Positions 38,731 to 51,899 are shown, counted from the stretch's first letter. The stretch: 64,000 nt of DNA from Burhinus oedicnemus (GCA_008921705.1 VFFE01008908.1:1713538-1777537), one strand, 5' to 3'. A program made the numbers and translations. The notes: a model not told the origin generated them from the letters alone.

Positions 38731-38825
38731 CGTGCCCAAGGTCATACAACAGATTGTCAGTAGAAGCAGACCTAAAACCCAGGTATCTTGAACTCTTTGG
38801 CCAGTTAGACTCCATTGCGCTTCTT
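38731..38825. repeat. MIR-like ancient SINE tail (tentative)
   Basis: The order 'tgcccaaggtcatacaaca', 'agtagaagcagacctaaaaccca', 'gactccattgcgcttctt' follows the 3' half of the mammalian/amniote MIR-type SINE consensus as I remember it ('tgcccaaggtcacacagc', 'ggatttgaaccca', 'gactcc...ctctt'). The match is patchy and the A-box/B-box region is not recognisable. MIR-like copies are rare but do exist in sauropsids. Confidence 0.35.
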
Positions 38826-38830
38826 CTTTC

Positions 38831-39524
38831 TCAAATAACACAGCACACTGTGCTAATTCCTGCTCTCTGATACTTATCTGATGGGTTTCACCAGTTCTAG
38901 TAAAATTATTCTCATTTTTAGCTCCTTAGCAGACTCGTTTCCAACCTATCAGTTTCATTCTGACAGGCCTAACATTGCAGGGGAAGAAATATATATATGT
39001 TCACAACACAAAACTCTCATGTTATTGGATTTCCTTAACTGGACCCGAGGAAACACAGTGCAGCCTGATGCTTTTATAAATCATAAATCTTCAGTAACCT
39101 CTGCAAAGAACCAAACAAAGAATGAAAGCCCAAAATACAGCATAACAAATATGAAAATTATATACAATTTGGATCTATTGAGTGATTTAATTGCTTCATT
39201 GTCACTTGTGATGCGGATGTAGTGGGACTGGGTGTCATCTCTTCCTTCATCATAAAACTGTGGTCGTTCTTATAGCATCCCTGTACAAACAATATTGTCC
39301 TCAATCAGGCAACGAAACTCTTGGGGGAGAGACCATTAACTGAGGCAGGAGGAATTATTCCCTGTGTTCTCTTATGGGGCAGTCAGGAAAGAAAAATAGT
39401 CATTCCTGAGGCTCTTGCCTACTGGTTCCTACCAAGAGAGTCTTAACCTCTTTACGGCTATGTGGATATATGCTGTACGTCAAGGTTTACTGCACTTCTG
39501 GTGCTCTGTGCAGAATATGTGCCC
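38831..39524. other. Single-copy non-coding DNA
   Basis: No feature supported. An open frame of 113 codons at 38881-39222 has no recognisable domain. Confidence 0.5.
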
Positions 39525-39645
39525 TGCCACGTTGTTGGCCTCTTTTTGCAAATGGAGCCCTGCTGAGGACGGGTAGGCTCACCTCGCCTCGCCTTGCCTT
39601 TCGTAGCGCTGCCGGACGCGGGCTTCATTCCCTTCCCACGTGGCT
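39525..39645. other. Small local CpG cluster
   Basis: Roughly ten CG dinucleotides fall within about 115 bp, including 'acgggtag', 'ctcgcctcgcc' and 'gctgccggacgcggg', in a region where CpG is otherwise scarce. It is too short to be a standard CpG island and no promoter motif is evident. Confidence 0.5.
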
Positions 39646-42600
39646 GAGCAACACAGCAATTCATCACATCCCCCTGCCACAGAGGAGGTCACAGGCTGGA
39701 CACATCTGCAAGCACAACTTGTGTAAGAAGCACAGCCAAAAAGCAGGCTTGGTGCATCTAAGTGTGCAGGAACTTTTTTCTTATTTACTTGTATTTATTC
39801 CTTCTTCTGCATTCAACAGTGGAAATTTGACTGTATTCGCGCAGTGATATGAGTCAGCAGGATGGTTATTTAGCTGCTGAAGTGTCAATTGAATAATGTT
39901 ACCACATGGATCAGGAGCCTTATGCACCTCTCATGTTAAGGATGAGTGCTCTCTTCTGTACAATATCCCTGTATAAATAGGGGTTGCACGTGGGCTTTTG
40001 TCTACTCACTGGATAATATACCCCAGGAAATAGAGATGACCTAATCTCTCTCTATAGTTCCTGATACGATACTAGTGTTCCCAAGGTCCTCAAGAAACAA
40101 TTTTCTATAAGCTCTGTCCAAGCCTTTCTCATGGTCATAAAGGAAATCTATACTTGGGTTGACGTGTGTATTACCTTCCAGATCTGGCACTGTGGCCTGT
40201 AACCCATCCTTTTGCTAACGGGTTGAATGGTGATTAGAAAGGACATGCTCAAAGCCATCCTCATATCCTGAGTTTTCAGGGTTTTGTTGTGCTTTCTGAT
40301 TTTATCCATTAGGAATCGTGAATAATTGCCTGTTGCAGGGACAGATGTAATTCTTTTCACATCCACATGCCAAAGACAAGTACACATCAACACGTTTCTT
40401 GTTTTGTATTGCCTTGTCTGCAGATTTTGGCTGGATGGCTGAACACATAACACTTTGCATATCTTGGCTACGAATAGCCTTTTGCATGTATGTGTGCTAG
40501 TATAACATTTGGTACCTAAAATGATTTTGTTCTGTACACACTTCCCCACACATCCTCCTGTTTGAATACACATTTGTGGGATGGCATTGCACACCCTTGT
40601 TTACATTTACTGTGGGCATGTTGCGTCTTTAAAGGAATGAAATGGGTCAGATGCAGTTCTCCTGCCTCCTGTATTGGGTGTTTATTTCTGAGAAGACAAT
40701 GCGTGCTTACTTTCTTTTAATGTTGACAGGGCCATGGTTTAGAAAAAGCCTGTTTATACATCACTGTGGAGTTGCACTGAGGAGTTAAGCAGAAAAGCTG
40801 GAAGACAAGGCAGGAGGGAAAAGGTTGCTGGAGGAAAATGTAGCTTCAAGAGGCAAAGGCCCAGGCTCTTCCACCCCTCGGCAATGCAGAGCGTAACCCT
40901 GCTAAGCCATTTCTGAAGCCCGCTTTGATTTTAGCAGAGGATGGGTGCATTTGAGCTGACCCCTAATATCTCTACCTGGAATAGGCACAAGAGCATAGGG
41001 TGCTGTTTCTTTTCCTGAGGACACTGGGAAATCTCAGTGCCGCACTGCAGAAACTTAATAATATATTTCCAAATATCAGTCACTGAGATCTCATTAAAGT
41101 CATTCTTTCCCAGGTCTCCACCCCATTTTCTATCATATACTTACTCCTTGAATTGAACAATTAATAAGTAATGGTCAGATCTGTACTGATCTCCTAATAC
41201 TCTGTAAACTTTTAAAGACTATTTCAATATATATTTCAACAGGCCCATTTGGGAGAAGGTTTAGTCCTGCACAGAGATAGCCTTTTGATTTGAGCAGAAT
41301 CTCATCACCAGGCAGTTAAATCAAGTCGCCAATGGCAGACAGGAAAAGGAAAGGGACTGAAGCAGGTAATAATGGATGAAATCAACTGAAGTCAACGTGG
41401 GCCATTTGCAGAATGGTTGCTGGATGAAATGGCGATCTGTCCCGTACAGACACCAGAAATTTGGCAGAGCTATAAGTGTTTTAAAAAACCTTCAGTACCT
41501 CTCCCTGGTCCAAGTCAGAGGACACATGAAGAAACAGTTCAGAACAGATGCTTTATGACAGGGAGAAGTCCATGAGCTACTTAAATACTCACAACTGTTA
41601 TTCTGCCTTATCCTACAATGGCCCAATAATAGCACAGATAACCTGAAAACCAAAGATGCAGCGCTGGGCTTCTACCCTCCTCTCCAGCTTGCCCGTTAGC
41701 CTATGGCTCTGAGGCAGCCTGGCTTTTAGCTGTGCTGCCAATCCCCCTGCTTGGTGACTCCAATGATGCACAAAAGCAGCCCCTAATCATTAAACTCCCA
41801 AGTTTACTTACATTCCTTTTCCCAGCTACCCAGAATAATTCCCCATTCCTCCCAGGGATGTTTCCATTCCCCAAGGCTGTGGCTGAACACTTCCAGATCA
41901 GGCTTGGGGGACACTAGGGAAGCAATGCTGAGCCAAAGCATCCTGCATGCACCTATTGCCTCACTGGCCTTTGTGCCCAGCTTTGCACAGGGAGAGATGC
42001 AAAATAATTACATTAGCAGGCTTGCTCAGCTTCTTCCTCTCTGAACAACATCTCAGTAAACAGGGAACCATTGGCATGAGGAACAGTCAGCTTTTCCTAC
42101 TGTCAGTTTTTTTGGCTATCCCCAGGAAGCACCCATGTCGCACGGATAATCTCTCTCCCTTGATAAGAGAATAATGTTCAGTGTCATTTCTCTCATATGC
42201 CATGTAGGAAGCAAGAGCAGGATTTGACTCAGATAAAAGACTCAAATGACCCTTGTAAAAGCAGGAAACCATGCTAGCTTTCAGAGTAACAGAAAGATGG
42301 ATAAAGTGCACGTCAATACACCAGGTCCATGTATTTTACTGTTTCTGTCTGACTTACAAATCACTTTTCAGGCAGTCTCAGCACTCTGGTATAGGGCAGA
42401 AATCACAGTGGGGTCATATAAGCCGCCAATTACAAAACCTCTCTGAACTCCTGGGAGGAAAAACCTCCTTCTTTTAAAATGTGCATGCTCAGAGTGCCCT
42501 GAATGGAAGTCCTGCTTCACTTCACTGCTCTGCAGTACACAGAAGGCAAAGTATTGCTTTGTGTGAAATGTTTATTTTGGGGACTGTGTGTACAGGGGGA

Positions 42601-43293
42601 TGACAATCCCTGTATACTCTGGTTTTTTAAAATTAACCTGTCCTGGTTTGTGTGTGCCCGTTTGCTGTTTCTGCCTCTTAAATGGAACGGAGAGGTGTCT
42701 GTGCTTAATCCAACTGTCACATCAAGCCTGACAGTAGGAGGCACATTTCAGTGATAAAGGAACCAAAATAAATGGAGTTCTAGGGAGAGCAGGCTGGGAT
42801 TCGGATTCAACAAGGCTGGGATCCAACAAGGCTCACTGCTGGGATATCTGGCCCACAGCGTAAATGATGAAGCCAGTGCTCTTCCTCTACCATGTAGTAG
42901 ATCCTTCCTCCTGTATATTATGTCCATTGTTGTTCTCTTTATATGTTGTCTTGCCCTGTATCTTTTTCCTTTTTCTAAAGCCCTGCTAAAGAAAGTATTC
43001 ACAATTTTATAAGGGAAAACAATGTATGACAGTTCCACTCCAATTGTTATCTCCCAAAATAAATTAGAAAAAAATCCCTCCCTTCTGTCACACAGCAACT
43101 TCCAAATGGTTACTAACAGCAGACAAAGTCCATAAATCATTCCCAAATTGCCTATCAGGCCACAGTTGGGCTTTTATCTACAAAATAAAGTAGGGCAAAT
43201 ATATAAAGTCTATAAAGTTTAAGGACATACCATTTACCATTGGTAATTAAAACCCAAGTGCTCTACAATAGGCACGCTGTTACAGTGGACTCC
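39646..43293. other. Single-copy non-coding DNA
   Basis: No gene recognised. A cysteine-rich minus-strand open frame at 40148-40594 was considered and rejected. An imperfect short tandem ('aggctgggatt...caaca') occurs at 42791-42830. Confidence 0.5.
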
Positions 43294-43368
43294 AGGCTGA
43301 TGTAAATGGGCACAACTCCATTAGCCACAACAGGGCAAATCACATTAATTTTAGCTGAGGATTTTTCC
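43294..43368. repeat. Ancient palindromic repeat, both arms visible
   Basis: 'ccaggctgatgtaaatggg', then 'cacaactccattagcc', then 'ttaattttagctgaggat' reproduce left arm, middle and right arm of the same old element as at 12432-12480, with substitutions. It is the most complete copy in the window. The name is withheld because I am relying on memory of the consensus. Confidence 0.45.
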
Positions 43369-43436
43369 TTACACATCTTATTTTGCTACCAAAAGACCAG
43401 GTGGTGCCTTCCTTACATGCATTATATAATCCCAAA

Positions 43437-43500
43437 TTGATTTCAGTGGGACTATTTGAGTTGCAAGGTACTACTCAGCTCGAGTGGTTGTACTTGCCCT
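43437..43500. repeat. Second ancient repeat type (decayed)
   Basis: 'ttgatttcagtgggactatt' followed by 'gcaaggtactactcagctcgag' resembles a different old amniote element whose consensus, as remembered, reads like 'cttcagtgggactactcacatgagtaaggttactcacgtg'. Only the pattern supports this. Confidence 0.4.
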
Positions 43501-43589
43501 TTGGCGTGCAATAGATTTTTTTTTAAAGCCGATAAAACCAGACTTTTTCTTTACATACTCTTTTCAATAATGTAAGTAGTTCTAACTCT

Positions 43590-43880
43590 TCACATCATTT
43601 GTCTTTCTGTTATTTTAATGGTAATGACAGCAGATGGAAATAGTTCTAATCACGGAATTAGCTGGTGCAATTGGCTTCCTCAGTCATTCAAACCAAGGAA
43701 GGGGTTAAGACAATGGAGTGATCCCTGTCCCTTCCCGGGACACATAGCGTGCTAATGTCAGATTTCTGAAGTCACACGACTTTGTCAGCTCTCTCCCTGT
43801 TAAGCAGGTGGTGAGTGAAAACTTATTCAAGGATGATGTTATGTACCCTTCATGAATTATGCATCTTAAACAAACTTACA
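43590..43880. promoter_or_regulatory. Candidate conserved non-coding block
   Basis: Complex, non-repetitive sequence with 'aatcacggaattagctgg', 'cttcccgggacac', 'gcgtgctaatgtcag' and 'tcatgaattatgcatc' words. It sits immediately after two ancient repeat remnants and has no open frame. Possible enhancer; no alignment was made. Confidence 0.25.
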
Positions 43881-46800
43881 TGATCTGAAGCACTCAAGTG
43901 GAAGCCTTTTAGCTAGAAGCAGGCCGCTGGAGAGCTTAGCTACAGATCTCCGATGATGGTTTAAAACAGCTCACTGTAGTATGTCTGCTCTCGCTCGCTC
44001 TTTGACTCAGTGGCCCATGCTTTGCTTCATTTGCTTGCTGCAGCTGCAACGGAGCTTCTGAAATCCCTGTAGGAAAGACCCATCTTAAAGCATCTTCAAT
44101 GGTTAAAAAGGCTATGCTGCTTTCTGCTGGGGCTTTGTCTTTTGATGGGCTTGGGGGGAGGTGCTGCCTTGGTTTGGTTTTGTTTTGAAAGAGGGAGAAG
44201 GAAAGACAGAAATTCTGCCAAGGTCACTGTTTTTTCCCTTTCATGAAAAGATAATGAATGTTGGTTTAATATTTGCTTTCAGTGAAAGGGAATCTTGCTG
44301 TGTCTTCATTGCAGCTACGAGCTGGTTGAGAAAATGCATTAGTCACTGTGTCACCTAATCAGCCTGTGACAATATTACCTGGCACTAATTAATTGTTTCC
44401 TCTTCAGAATGCATTACTTGTGTACAAGATATGGCATTTGATTTCTGATCCTTTGATGATGTTAATCTGGTGGAAAGATGGGTGAACTGCTTATTTGTCC
44501 ACCATAGACCATGTTTTTTCAGCACCTGAAGTTCCTCAAGCAGAGAGAAAAATTAACTTTCATTTATTTAATTTCATTTAACTTTAGCACTTTGTGCAGT
44601 CACGCTGAAGAAGGCTGCATTCTCTAGACACTAAGTTGTGGTTTCATTACGGATACACCACCAAATCTACATTGGATGGGGCTTTACTCCACTAACAGGT
44701 CCCTCAGCGTGATATGAGGCATTTCATACAGAGCAGGAGCATACAAAGGAGAATGTTATAGTACAGCTTATTACAGACTGATTTCAGGTGCCTCAATCAC
44801 TTGGGATGCAGGCTGTGTTGGCAGTGTTAATACTACAGCTGGCTTCTCCTTTGGTTCTTTTGTATTTCTTTGTCCCTCTGTGCAAAGAACAGCAACACCT
44901 ACTAACCAAGGACACTGTCTACCCAACCTTGTCCTGATCCTGTGCAACCACTGGCAATGGGAACTTTGCTACAGATTTCTTTGAGGTAGGAGCAAGCCCA
45001 TACTCATTAAACCCACAGTGGCAACATGACAGCTGCTGCCTCCAAAAGAAGCCTGAGATGGGCTACACATCCTCCTCACATGTTAGCGTTAGATGGTGGA
45101 GATCTGGAGAGCAATGTGTAGCCTGACCAATCCTGTGTGGCCAAATCACCCTGCTCATGATCAGTCAGCTCCTGACCACCCTTTGTTATTTAAAGGCTGA
45201 AAAGGAACGTGGTCACCTTCACTCTGCTGTCAGGTATTGCCTCTGGCCTGGTGTCTGTGTCCCTTTGCTTGTACCTTCTGGCCCTGCTTCTTCCTGCATG
45301 ATGGAGCAAGAAACACAATTGGGAGATGTGAGTTCTAATTTAAAAGGTCAGATTTTAATTGAGTTTAATAGTGCTTTGATTGAAGTTGCTTGGGCTCCAC
45401 GTGACTTTCAGTTATGGGCAAACAATAATCCTTGAGAGATGGCTTACTTCTGGGAGCAACATTGCAGGGCCCATGAGTGAGTGAAGACTGCAAGTTGGAG
45501 ATATGAGACTTTGTGCAAACAGCATTGCCTATGCATGGGAATAGTTACATTGTTTGGAATAATTCTATTTTTGCATCAGTACATTTGGGGAACCGGTATT
45601 ATCAGGTCAAATTGTTTTACAGACTTTTGAAGCAGCGTCATTTTCATCTTGTCAAGCATTTTGTGAACAAGATCTTCATGGGGTATTTTGAAACTAACAT
45701 GTAGCTTAAAAAATTCTCTTTCCAGCTAGTGCTAATACTTTTTTGTAAAACCACAGGGGTAAAATAATCCATTTTCTTTAATGGTTTGTAACAGGGTGGG
45801 GTAATGGGGCCTTACCACATTTCATGCTATGTCAAAGTTTGTATAAGTCTGCCAAAAAAGCAAGAAGGAAGAAAAGAAAATCTGAGATGCCTTAGTGCAA
45901 AAAGAAAGAATTGCTTGGTTAAAGTTTGCAAAACACGTTGCTAAAACTTAGAAAATACTGGAATTTTTGTCTGCCTATTTGTAGGGACTTAGTCTGGTAA
46001 TGTGCCCTTTATAAGGACTTTAGAGTGAATAAGCAAGGTTGGTCAACTTCTATAGGAAAGGCTTGCGTTTGGAAAACATGGGAAAGAAACTGGTTTTGTG
46101 TGTGAGTTTCTGCCTCCCGTATCCCACATCTGAGTGCGTGGCTCAACACTGAGGGGCCAGTTAGGTGGAGTGGGGCAGATAAAGCAAGATCTGACTGTCA
46201 TCTGAGGTGGGCTCTGTTTAGGTGATTACTTTCAAAGTGTGTTGCTACAGCTGAGCAATTTTAAGGTTCTGGTTTGAGAAACAAAGGGTTTGGCAAAAAA
46301 AATTCACTTCTTACAGGGCAAAGTTGCTGGATTGGATTTGTGCTCCTTCTCCTTCATCCTCGGGGTGATGTAGTAGTCAAACGATGAAGACTGCACTTAA
46401 AAACTCACATTTGCTATGAAAATCAAAACTCATTCCCTGCCTGTGTGCAGATTACCAGACCTATTTTTGCCTTTATAGTGTAGTCATAAAACATATTTTC
46501 CCTTCAGGTAAAGATTTCTTGGAGTCAAGTTTCTTGTGAGTGCCACACCCTCAAATGTGATGGGGACTGCTGCATTTATGGTGTAATTAGCTTTTTTTAT
46601 TACTGCAGTTTTGACTGAAGGACATAAAAAATTGTTTTAAATGGTTATAATGAGTGTGCTTTCACTAGCTTAACAATATATCCAGCCTTTTTGCAAATAT
46701 ATTTCTGGAAACAGAGCTTAATATGAAACCTCAACAGCTTGAGTAAAAGTGAGTGACATGGAGAGAATTCAGGTTACAGGAATCTAGATGCGCCACTTTC

Positions 46801-47129
46801 CTCCATATTTCTAAAACAAATCTGAGACAGCCTAGCTAGCCAAGCAAGGGTTTAATTGCCAATGTGTCCTCAAGAGAAGAGCTAGCTTTATTGAGTGCAA
46901 ACGTTTTTTAAAAAAATCAGAAGAACAAAGGAGCTCAGTTTGACCCTGCAAGATCCCCCTTTAATCACTACTTTGATCAGCCTTTTCCCCACAGAGCTCC
47001 CTCAGCACTGGAAAACATCCTCCCTGGCACGCAAGTAGGCTCCTTTTGGACTGGAGCACAGAGATCTGCCAGACACCCGGCAGAGCAGCGTGCTCTCGGA
47101 GGCTCTTACTGCACTAGCTCTGCCCTTTA
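43881..47129. other. Single-copy non-coding DNA
   Basis: No gene recognised. A stretch near 44380-44470 with 'actaattaattg' and 'tgcattacttg' has an enhancer-like texture but is not strong enough for a call. Confidence 0.5.
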
Positions 47130-47191
47130 CTCACCCTTATTGCCATTTCTGGACATTCTGCTCACCCTTATTGTCATTTCTGGACATTCTG
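47130..47191. repeat. Tandem duplication of 31 bp (two copies, one mismatch)
   Basis: Copy 1 at 47130-47160 and copy 2 at 47161-47191 are immediately adjacent. They begin CTCACCCTTATTG and end TTTCTGGACATTCTG, and differ only at one C/T position (GCC versus GTC, 47143 versus 47174). The near-identity indicates a recent slippage or unequal-exchange event. Confidence 0.97.
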
Positions 47192-48082
47192 ATTCTCAGA
47201 CAAGGACATTAAATCTATAAAATCTGGATAAACCAAAACAATTTGTTTAATATGCCTGTAAGTAAACTCCAGAGGACTTCTGAAAAAAGATTTTTAAAAT
47301 CTGATTTTCTCGACTGTAGATGTAGTAAAAATACAAATTAGAAATTTGGAAGGCAGTTACAGCAATTATTTAAGAGTGCCTGTAAGTTGGCAAGTCCTTG
47401 CCTTCTTTGAGACCAATCTGCTACCCGCATTATTGTATAGCATGCTTACTTGTGGAAGGGAGAAAGGAAGAAATGTCATTGTTTGTCTCTTCAAGTGTAA
47501 ATTGGCCTTGATTTCCTTCACTGACCTCCCCACTGTTCACAGTTGCTCTGCTATGACATTTTGTCTTGGAAGTTGTTCATATCTGCTTAGCGCTGGACAC
47601 TTATTAAAAGGTTAAAGTAATTTCTCCAGCTGTACTTTGACCAAATTCTGTTTGGGGACTTTATGAGCCAGACTGTGGCCAGAGCCCCTGGTGGAAAGTT
47701 TGCATCCAGGTGGGAACCTCAGAAGCCGATGGCTTTGCTGAGACCAGAATTTGACCTTTTAGCTGAGCACATCACATTCATTCTTACTCATCCTGCTCTT
47801 TTTTCCAGGCCCAGTTAAGGTGCCGTTAGAAAGCCAAACTACAGCTAACTCATCACAGCAAATAAGGGGAAATTATAATTATATAATGAAATTAAGTCCC
47901 AGTCCCAGTCCCTGGATGTATCTGGCTTAATCCCATGGAATAGAGTGGGTCTGTTCCTCCTGTCTCCCTTGGACATTACTGAGAGTAAGCCTCCAATATT
48001 CTTCTGAGTATTTAATTGGGAATTTTCTTTCAGATAAGATTCTAATTTCAAACCAGCTATATTACTTTTGTATGGTAAGTTA
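47192..48082. other. Single-copy non-coding DNA
   Basis: No recognisable feature. A minus-strand open frame of 157 codons crossing 47845-48318 is rejected as a gene (see rejected list). Confidence 0.5.
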
Positions 48083-48147
48083 ATAAACAAAACAAAACAA
48101 CAACAAAAAACAAACAAACAAAAACAACAAAAAAACCCCCAAAACAC
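48083..48147. repeat. A/C-rich low-complexity tract
   Basis: An irregular series of AAAC, AAC and AAAAAC words runs from an AATAAA word (48083-48088) to a run of C at about 48140. The polyadenylation-like word before an A-rich tract recalls a retrocopy tail, but no gene-like sequence lies upstream. Confidence 0.8.
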
Positions 48148-51100
48148 AAGGTGTATCCATAAGACCAAAAAATGATCTGTAATAGTCATAAAAGGGTTTG
48201 AGTAAATTTTTAAGCATGTGTAATGTCCCTGATCTAACTTGGAGGCACTTACTAAAACCATTCCAAAATATCTTTTAAAACCAATTTGCTGAACTGCATT
48301 AAATCTCTGAAAACACAATCTTATACAGAATTAGACTGGATTTAATTGAGCTTACCTTAATTTCCGTTAGAAACAAAAATCAAATTATTGCTCTTTTAGT
48401 CATGACTAAGCATGCCTACAAAAAGGTAAACATGATTCAAAAAATTCATTTTACGCTAGTGTCTAGTTCTAACTGGGATACGTAGTTTTGCTATATAGGC
48501 AAGTTTTACACCAAGGTAAATTCGGAATAAATCAAACGTTATTCCAGGACTTCAAGGTTCAGCAAGACAAATGCGCAGCTGACCTGAGCAAGTGTTGGCT
48601 CTTGGGTGGAGCAGGAGCTTGCTCCACGTGACCTGTAAAAATCCCTCTCTCTCCAAATTACTGATGTGCGCCAGTGTAACTGAGCACACTGTGCTAGTTG
48701 TCCTCACTGTCAACATATTTTTAAAGCTGAATTTTTATACTGGGGCTCTTTAAGTATTTAAATAGAATTACTGCTATACTTTTCAAGCTTCCAGATATTT
48801 TTTTTTTTAAATATAGATATGGAAAACAGATAATTATGTGGGCAAAGCAACATTTTATCACATGATAATATCTCAGCTAAGTTTTTAAAGCTCTAAACTT
48901 TGTTTTAAATTTAAGCAAACTTAAACTCTCAGCATAAATCTGCTTCATTATGTATAGGGATAATGTTAAGGCCTTTGCTTTGTTTGGCATATACAAACAA
49001 AACTGGAAAAATATATTGATAAGAAGTTTAAAATGCTCTGGGGATAACACAGAGACCATTTAAATCAATAGGAAAAAAGTCACAAAATCTGTTTTTTAGA
49101 GGTTTTGGATTTACAAGAACCCTTAGGGAAGAATTTCTGGTAGCACTTGTGTTGCTGAATTACACAGGAGCTTTATAAATCTCACCCTTTATCTCCACAA
49201 TCAAGTCTCACAAATGCAGTCTGCTGGGTTTGATTTACTCAGACTGGCAGGGTTTTACGTGGCTTTTTCAGACAGGCATTTACCAGGAAAGGGGCTGAGC
49301 CCTCCCCTGCACTTCACATGGTCTCCTGAAAGGTGATGACTTCAGCTGCTGCTTCTCAGCCAGACTGCCTTCCTATCTCTGTCTAAAAGCTTTATGCCTC
49401 TTCAGAGTAACACTTGCTCACCGTTATCAGCCAGTGAAATGATTCTGATTACTTGCGGTAGAAACCTGGTTCCCATTCACACGAACACAGAGATGTTCTT
49501 TGGTGTCAGCCCAGGCCAACTTTCATCTGCACGGAGACCCTACACTAAAAACTCACCAGTGCCACAAGACTTGCTAGTTTATTGTGAAACTATTTTGGTC
49601 ACAAAGCTCAACTAAGTCATTAGTGTTTCACTGAAACACTTCATATGCCCCTGAGAAAAATAACTAGATTGACTTTCAGGTCTTTTAATCCTGTCTGCAA
49701 AATGTTTTGAGTTCAGGTGTCAGATACTGGTTAGAATCAAAAAGGATAAGGAAAAATAAAACACAAAAACCCCAAGGAAATCTTTTGTGTTAAAATGATA
49801 GATGATATTATTCATCTCTTTGCTTCTGTGACTTTGCAGCTGGCTGCAATAACCAGTTTGGGACCATGCGAGTGCTTGCTGGGGGTGCACAGCACAGGAC
49901 TTGAAGTAACTAGAACAAACTTTCTACTGTTACCTTTTGTCCCATCCTGTGACCAGGACAATTTCTAATTTGCAAGCTTTGAGAAATGATCTGTCTAAAA
50001 CGGTACATGGAACAACTAACCAAGAAACCAAAGAGTACATAACTTCCTTTACTCCACTGAAAATTACTCTTATGTGCATCCTCAGAGGATCTAGCTTGTT
50101 TTGAACCAAGTCTTTCCTAATCTTCCCCTAGAAATATTGTTAAATGGTGGCTGACCTGACTGAAATAGGACACCTGATTTTTACCAACTGAGAAATTTTT
50201 AGGTGAAGGAGAAATCTGTACTTATAATAGTCTTCCCAACAGACTTCATTTATTCCTGTCAGGACATAGAGCACCCATTTTTAGATGCATTGAGCCGATT
50301 GTCTATTTTTTAATTGCATCAGTAATATTTTATATGTGCTGAAGTGGTATTAAAATTTAAATTATTTCAGCAAGCTAATAATTTATTTTCTACCTGGCAG
50401 ACAGAGAGTCTCTCATGCATAAGAGTAGACAAGAAGAGTGAGAGATGTTGTATTAGATGTACTTTAAGACTAAAGCACCTTCTGCAGTCCTGGAGGGTGA
50501 AGAACAGACACTTTGATATAGTCATTGTGGCTTATTGATCCTATTAACATTATCTTGTGGTAAAATCAATGCTGGAGTTTCAGTCTTGCAGGAGACATGT
50601 AAATGAGAAGATGAAAAAACATGCCAAGACAAATGGTTTCCTGATGGAAAAAGGGATATGAAAAGAAATAACGGGAGGAAAGTGTGTGTTAAGCAAAGAT
50701 AGTACTTAGAGACAGGAGACTGAGTGCAGGACCTTGCCAAAAGTCATCCTCAGTGTTTGACGCAGAACGTGGTCTCCTGAAAAATCTCTTCACTAAATGG
50801 GACATGGCCTTGAAAGGCGCAAAGTGCTGATAGCTCCTTTTACTCAGACAAACCCTGGACCCATGTGGTCCCTTCTTGTCTCAGATCCTGCACAAGATTT
50901 CTGCAAGTCTTGCATGTGTTTTTGAAGGATCTGTGCGGGTCAGGCACACAACAGCAGCCCATCCTGCCATCAGTAATTCAAAACTAAATGCACATGGCTG
51001 TTGCATGTCTGTAGCGCTTTAACCAGCTCACTAGTCCATTAGGTGGGTTTTTTCTACTTTGGTTTCTTTACACATCTTTAGCGTGACCAAGCTGTCACCC

Positions 51101-51899
51101 TAAGCTCTTCTACTGCACCTGCAGCCCCACATTTAGGGTGGTCTTAGCCCATATTTGACGGCAAGAGGAGAAGCTCAACCAGCTGTCTTGGGTTGGATGT
51201 ACACCTTGCATTGAAATATGCTGCGTGCCTCCCTGTCCTGTGTCTTTGGTGAATGCTGCAGCCACAGAATATCGGGAAAACCCAAAGGTTTTGAACAGGA
51301 GAGACAATAACATGAAAGGACAAAATCTTATTAAAACCTTGCACTCCTTTTGAAGTGTTTTAAAGGATTTTTAGAATCAGATTTTCAAGTAACGGAAGCC
51401 AGCTCTAAGGCATTCACTCAAATCACAGCATTAACCTGGAATTAAATAGTTCTCGGTCTTCCCCATTGCAATTACTGAATCTTTTCTTTTTTAACCCGAC
51501 CAGCTCTTTGAAATCAACACGAATTTGTGGTCATTTGGCTGAAACAAGCTGCATTTTTAAAGGGAACTACAGAGGATGTGCTTAAGAAATGAAATCAGGC
51601 TCAATGCACAGGTTTCACTGGATGCTGAAATCTGCAGGTAGCTCTAATAGTATCTTTACCCTTGTGCGTTGCTGCAGTAGGGCAGCATCACTCACAGATA
51701 TCAGTGAAGGGTCAGGTCTGCAGGCAGCGATGCACCCAAGCTGACAGGGCCAAATAAATCTATGTTCTGCCTTAGCTGGGTCTGAACATAATGAAACATC
51801 AACGTCCTCTAGATTTATTTGGAGCGAATGGTAGTTTCACTCAGAAGTTCAGGCTTTTTTTTTCTTCTCACACCAAGAAGTCCACCTTTATAAGAATGT
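48148..51899. other. Single-copy non-coding DNA
   Basis: AT-rich with few open frames. A perfect short hairpin lies at 48606-48627 (arms GTGGAGCA and TGCTCCAC, six-base loop). No gene or mobile element was recognised. Confidence 0.5.

Noticed and set aside
40148..40594. A 148-codon minus-strand open frame with a cysteine-rich first third.
   Set aside because: There is no signal peptide, the cysteine spacing matches no family I know, and there are no splice or promoter signals. It is best explained as chance.
48083..48147. AATAAA followed by an A-rich tract as a processed pseudogene tail.
   Set aside because: The upstream sequence resembles no transcript, and the tract is a mixed A/C low-complexity repeat rather than pure A.
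47845..48318. A 157-codon minus-strand open frame with an immunoglobulin-like 'DQGHYTC' word followed by a hydrophobic stretch.
   Set aside because: The hydrophobic part is translated from the A/C-rich low-complexity tract at 48083-48147. The motif is isolated, with no preceding Ig strand pattern, and the length is within chance expectation for 64 kb.
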